DNA of 64,000 bases, taken from Halichondria panicea. Taxonomy: Eukaryota > Porifera > Demospongiae > Suberitida > Halichondriidae. Below are positions 60,147 to 64,000 of this stretch, in pieces. Numbering within the stretch: the stretch's first letter is position 1; each line of letters opens with the position of its first letter. Under the pieces are notes generated by a model. The model was not told the origin of the DNA. It made no database searches and worked only from the letters and a program-made list of their open reading frames with translations. The stretch covers positions 5,704,042 through 5,768,041 of the forward strand of contig NC_087377.1 in the NCBI RefSeq assembly GCF_963675165.1. The letters are read 5' to 3'. The position numbers and the translations under genes are program-made.

Positions 60147-62100
60147 GATGTTACAGAGTGAATCGCTTGATGGTAAACACACAGCCTCTAATCAACAGCC
60201 TCTAATCAAATTGCGTATCTTCAGTGCTTATTTCATCCACATGTTTATGTACATTGCTTCCAGGAAAAGTTTCTGACTAATAGCTTATCTTGAAGAGAAT
60301 GTAGGAGCTGATCCGCCACTTTCCCCATTCGAAATGAACGTAAGGGTCCTTCAACATTTCAGCTTGAAGAATAGGCACACAATAGAATCGTAGCCAATTT
60401 TGAAATTCACTGGCTTTCTGTGTTTTTGAATGCTTCCCTACCAAAATCGAAGTGAAACTTGATGGTACTTAAACAATGACGAAACCCACTGCTCTAGGAA
60501 TCGCTTTACAAACACCCGCAATAGGTAAGAAGAATTGAACCACTACCCTGTACTTGACTCAGACTCGGTCCCCCTACTGCAGGTACTCGTGTAAGCCTAG
60601 ACAAATGCACGAATAAGAATCAAGCCTGCAAAACACAACCAGCTCTGATCAAACCCCAGATCTGGATGAAGAGGTTCAATCTTCAATCTGGTACACGTGA
60701 ACACGTGACGACTCTCACCAACACCCACAGTTGACCTTACCTGACCCACTTCCCGTCTCTGACTCGTGGGGCTCTTCAGACAGTTCTACATTACAAGTAA
60801 ATGATGACGAAGCCCAATTGGAAAACGTTTTGTCGCCGAACTGGCCTGTAGAAACTTGTCGTATCGGCAGACGCCCTTTTCCCGGGAAATGTTTTCTTCA
60901 TGGCTCATGGTGCTGCAGATGCTACTTACCAGATTCAGGACAGATTCAGGAACTTTGTCCATTTCTTCCTCAGGCTACAGGCTATGATCTCAGTCACTGC
61001 CATATTCTCACTGTCTAGCAGCTCACTGAGTTGGACCTTTCTTTCGATATTTCTGTACAAAGCGTACCTCGAGGCAGCATATTAAAGATACCACGTGGAT
61101 ACCACGTGAAAGAGCAGCTCAATGCTGCAATGCTGGTACCTACATAGCAGTAGGCACAGTACATTTTTGAAAATTACCACTATGATATGACGGCTACATC
61201 AAACTTTAATACATTCGTGGCTGTACGGCATTCCTACGTTCTGATAAGCCACGCCTACGTTAACATTTCGTGGAGGTCAGCCTGCCCACAAAGTATATAA
61301 TATGGTCGGCGTATAATAATCGACCTTTGTTTCGAAAGTATATAACCTGACTTTGTCCTTCAATTTATGATAATAATTACTGTTTTTTCTTGGGTGCACC
61401 GGGAGAACTTTGTCGCTAAGCCCATAATTTATTAGTTAAAATTTATTCACTACTCTTTGAACCAAATCACACCAGCTCCGAAAAGAAAACCTCTCTGGCA
61501 TGCATGCTACCTAGTAAAGTTTACACATCCACACGTGGCTTCAGTAGACTCAGTAGACTCCAAGCTTGCCTCCCTATATCTTCTTCCTAGCCAAAGTTAC
61601 ACCCTGACTCTACTACCAGAAGAACTTTGAAAATTGTTTTTGAAGACCAAGAGTAAGCTACTTCACAAGACGGGCTTGGAAACATTCAATTTTGATAGCT
61701 ACGTGACTAAAAATTTCGATACAAAAACGAGCAAAACTGTCCCCATAACGCCCACGCACATTTAGAGTGATTGCTGTTGCTAGGGACTTAGCTGCATGTG
61801 ACATAATAACAGCTCCACTCGCTTGTATGGGGTGTGTCTAACAACGCTGCTGTGCTTCCGCTTTCCAGCTGTGTTTTGCTACACTATGCTGATGAGGCCC
61901 AAAACCATCTGATGGTTGTCAGACGGTCCATACTACTAATTGCATGTGCAGAGTTCATGTTGCCAAATGCATGGGTTCACGTACTGTATGGGTTCACTTA
62001 CTGTACATACATACCGTAAGTTTCGTGGGGTAAAAAATTTGTTCAACTGTGTTCCATTCCACATGTCTGGATTTTAGTGGATTTTAGTGATATATTTTCA
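60147..62100. other. No gene recognised
   Basis: It contains short tandem duplications at 60181-60208 (14 bp) and 61087-61108 (11 bp). 60731-61018 (+) is an open frame without known features. Confidence 0.45.
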
Positions 62101-62101
62101 G

Positions 62102-62277
62102 TACATAAGACACAGTCGCTATGCCAACATTTTCGATGGCAAACTCACAGATATACTACATAGCAACAATAGACAAGGAAGCAACAGTGTTCTGTCTATA
62201 ACAACACAAGAATATATATTAAACATTACTGATTGCATATACAAAGCAGGGAAGCGAGCGGTCGGATGTATTTTCGG
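62102..62277 (+). CDS. Possible internal exon, unknown gene
   Basis: It is bounded by ttttcag and by a gtaagtat donor and is open in one frame throughout (YANIFDGKLTDILHSNN, YILNITDCIYKAGKRAVG). I do not recognise it. Its 5' part is repeated with changes near 62407-62500, including the acceptor, so the exon may have been duplicated. Confidence 0.35.
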
Positions 62278-64000
62278 TAAGTATCAAGTTTTGTTGTTGT
62301 TTTTTTGTTTTTACTCTTATTTCTGTTTACCGTGAGCGTTAATGAGGTAGTGCAAAGTATTGACTTCGTCTAACAGTAATTGTATTATGTTGATGATTAT
62401 TTTCAGTACATAATTATGTACAGACAAAGTGTGTGGAGGCGTGGCTCAGTCGCTATGCCAACATTTTCATCAGATATACTACATAGCAACAATGACAATG
62501 GACGCATGTTCACTAATGTTATTAATTATTAACATGAAAAAGCTAAAACAGATGCTTCAGCTCAAAGAACGTAGTATACAGAGCAGTATACACACACTAC
62601 ATGAAAAAGCGATGCTTCAGCTCAAAGAATGTTAAAGAGCAGTAGAGCAGTACACATGTACTACAACGTTACCATATAGAAACATTATTTATGTGTACAA
62701 TTATTTATGTGTACATGCCTGCAGAATAATTATATCAAAACAGAAGAATTCAGTTGACTGTGACTGTGGCGTGTTTATATGCATAAATAATGAACACTGT
62801 CCCCAGACTGTGGTGATTGTCAACATGCACTTGAGATGCAAAGTTATCGTATAACGACCTTTTAATGAAAGATCTTTAAAAAATCTTTTGTTACAATCTC
62901 AGTACGATGATGTCATGGTACTTACGAGTTCATGAGATATGGATTTTTAAAGTATTTTAAAGCCGGGGTAAATTAGCTTAGGGGACATTCGAATAGGGCG
63001 GGTCTTAAAGCCTAACCAAAAGGAGAGAAGATGTAAGTGTGGACTTTGCCGTGCTGTGCCGTGCTGTACAAGATCATGTTTACCTCAGAAGAAAACTACT
63101 ACTCTCTCACAGAACTCTCACAGCCATCTTTCACCACATGCTCACCACATGCAAAATCACTGATAATGTAATTCATGACGTAATTCACGTGCGCCATTCT
63201 ATGACATCATTAATGATGTAATCAATAAAATTATAAAGCAAGAGGTTTACTGCATGCGCGATATTATGACAGCGATCTCAAAGAATCAAAGAAGCAAATC
63301 AAAGAGAATCCCAATATCAAAGCTTGTAACTGTCATCAGTCTATTTGGTACTACTTAGATAAATGACAAATCATGGCACCAAGTAGGTAGGAACGTATAC
63401 CTGGTTAACAGCACTAGTTATCTGTGAACTATGCTTTGACTCGTGGATAATGGGGATTCATTCACCAACACGATTCATTCACCAACACTTATTTTACCCA
63501 CCCTGTTTGTAATATCTGGACACAAACGAATAATTTATAGTCGAAAAATAGCTAGCAAGGATCAGTAATCAAGCAATCAACAGCCAAGAGTTGTATTTAG
63601 GTTATAATGTTTATATGAAATATATACTGTAGATGTAGTGGTGTACTGATGATTGCTTGCTATGACTTACATTATGACTTTACTGTATCCATCAGTGATG
63701 TGCCTGCTACAGCAGAGGTTTTGTGTTGATGTTGTGATGTTGTATAAAGATACAAGTCTTGACCCATTAATTGTAGCAGAGTACAGCGAATGTGGAACTC
63801 AACCAGGGAGGATTAGGGCGCAGTAGTTTAGAAGGAAGGTGACTACGGCACTCATACGACAAAACGTTGTAAGGGAATATTACGTATTACCATGGATTAC
63901 GTATTACCATGGATCCTAGGCTATACATAATTTTTCCTAAAGTTGCTGTGGAGACTCTTTAATCGAAAATTCCCTAAAGTGTGTGTGTGCGCGCGCACAC
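62278..64000. other. Unassigned right edge
   Basis: Contains a partial copy of the exon above, a local duplication of gatgcttcagctcaaagaa (62551-62635), and perfect 17-bp tandem duplications at 63455-63488 and 63879-63912. A short GT/GC dinucleotide tract closes the window. No gene supported. Confidence 0.45.

Noticed and set aside
62436-62452. ggcgtggctcagtcg as a tRNA or SINE A-box
   Set aside because: No B-box or cloverleaf follows within a suitable distance.

Overview
The window looks like nuclear DNA of a simple metazoan. Reasons: spliced genes with GT-AG introns (many only 38-103 nt), Tc1/mariner, PIF/Harbinger, piggyBac, Ty3/gypsy and Ty1/copia elements, and several multicopy gene families that I know from memory in sponges and cnidarians. 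My best guess is a demosponge. The sequence alone does not prove this. I see no prokaryotic gene organisation, no rRNA or tRNA and no CRISPR.

Layout. 1-1.46 kb: 3' part of a spliced BEN-like gene carrying two in-frame stops. 1.7-2.8 kb: an open, spliced Tc1/mariner transposase on the minus strand. 2.9-7.7 kb: gene-poor. 7.70-12.66 kb: a decayed gypsy element (minus strand) whose limits are set by LTRs and a GTACT target duplication; a second element sits in its left LTR. 12.7-18.4 kb: nothing I can name. 18.4-19.4 kb: tandem-repeat array. 19.4-22.4 kb: broken gypsy (plus). 22.8-25.7 kb: wreck of a gene family with a 5'-nuclease/PIN-like segment and a cysteine-rich (CXC-like) tail. 26.3-31.5 kb: a transposase-like gene with tiny introns; its last intron holds a copia dimer-derived insertion (27.57-31.27 kb). 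34.1-35.6 kb: 3' half of a gypsy. 36.4-37.7 kb: 5' part of another gypsy. 37.8-38.3 kb: piggyBac-like remnant. 38.9-39.2 kb: end of an uncharacterised TE-like family. 39.2-39.9 kb: a repeat-coding exon. 41.1-41.5 kb: gypsy pol tail. 41.9-45.5 kb: minus-strand multi-exon gene remnant with a ZAD-like zinc finger. 46.2-46.8 kb: duplicated LINE-tail-like fragment. 47.9-50.7 kb: a two-gene PIF/Harbinger element (Myb/SANT-like protein plus DDE transposase, convergent). 50.8-53.9 kb: two more spliced sponge-type genes, the second with a duplicated exon. 53.9-54.9 kb: inverted-repeat element. 55.69-60.14 kb: a complete, very young gypsy (identical LTRs, GGAAT target duplication) with one frame break. 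60.2-64 kb: mostly unassigned.

The strongest signal not explained by any gene is a dense scatter of perfect or near-perfect short tandem duplications, mostly 9-17 bp and often exactly 15 or 17 bp, roughly one per kb. They occur in intergenic DNA, old transposons and conserved gene motifs alike, and break or alter several reading frames. One is the only break I found in the young gypsy. Either this genome has an unusual duplication process or the assembly has a systematic error; the positions given here allow a direct test.
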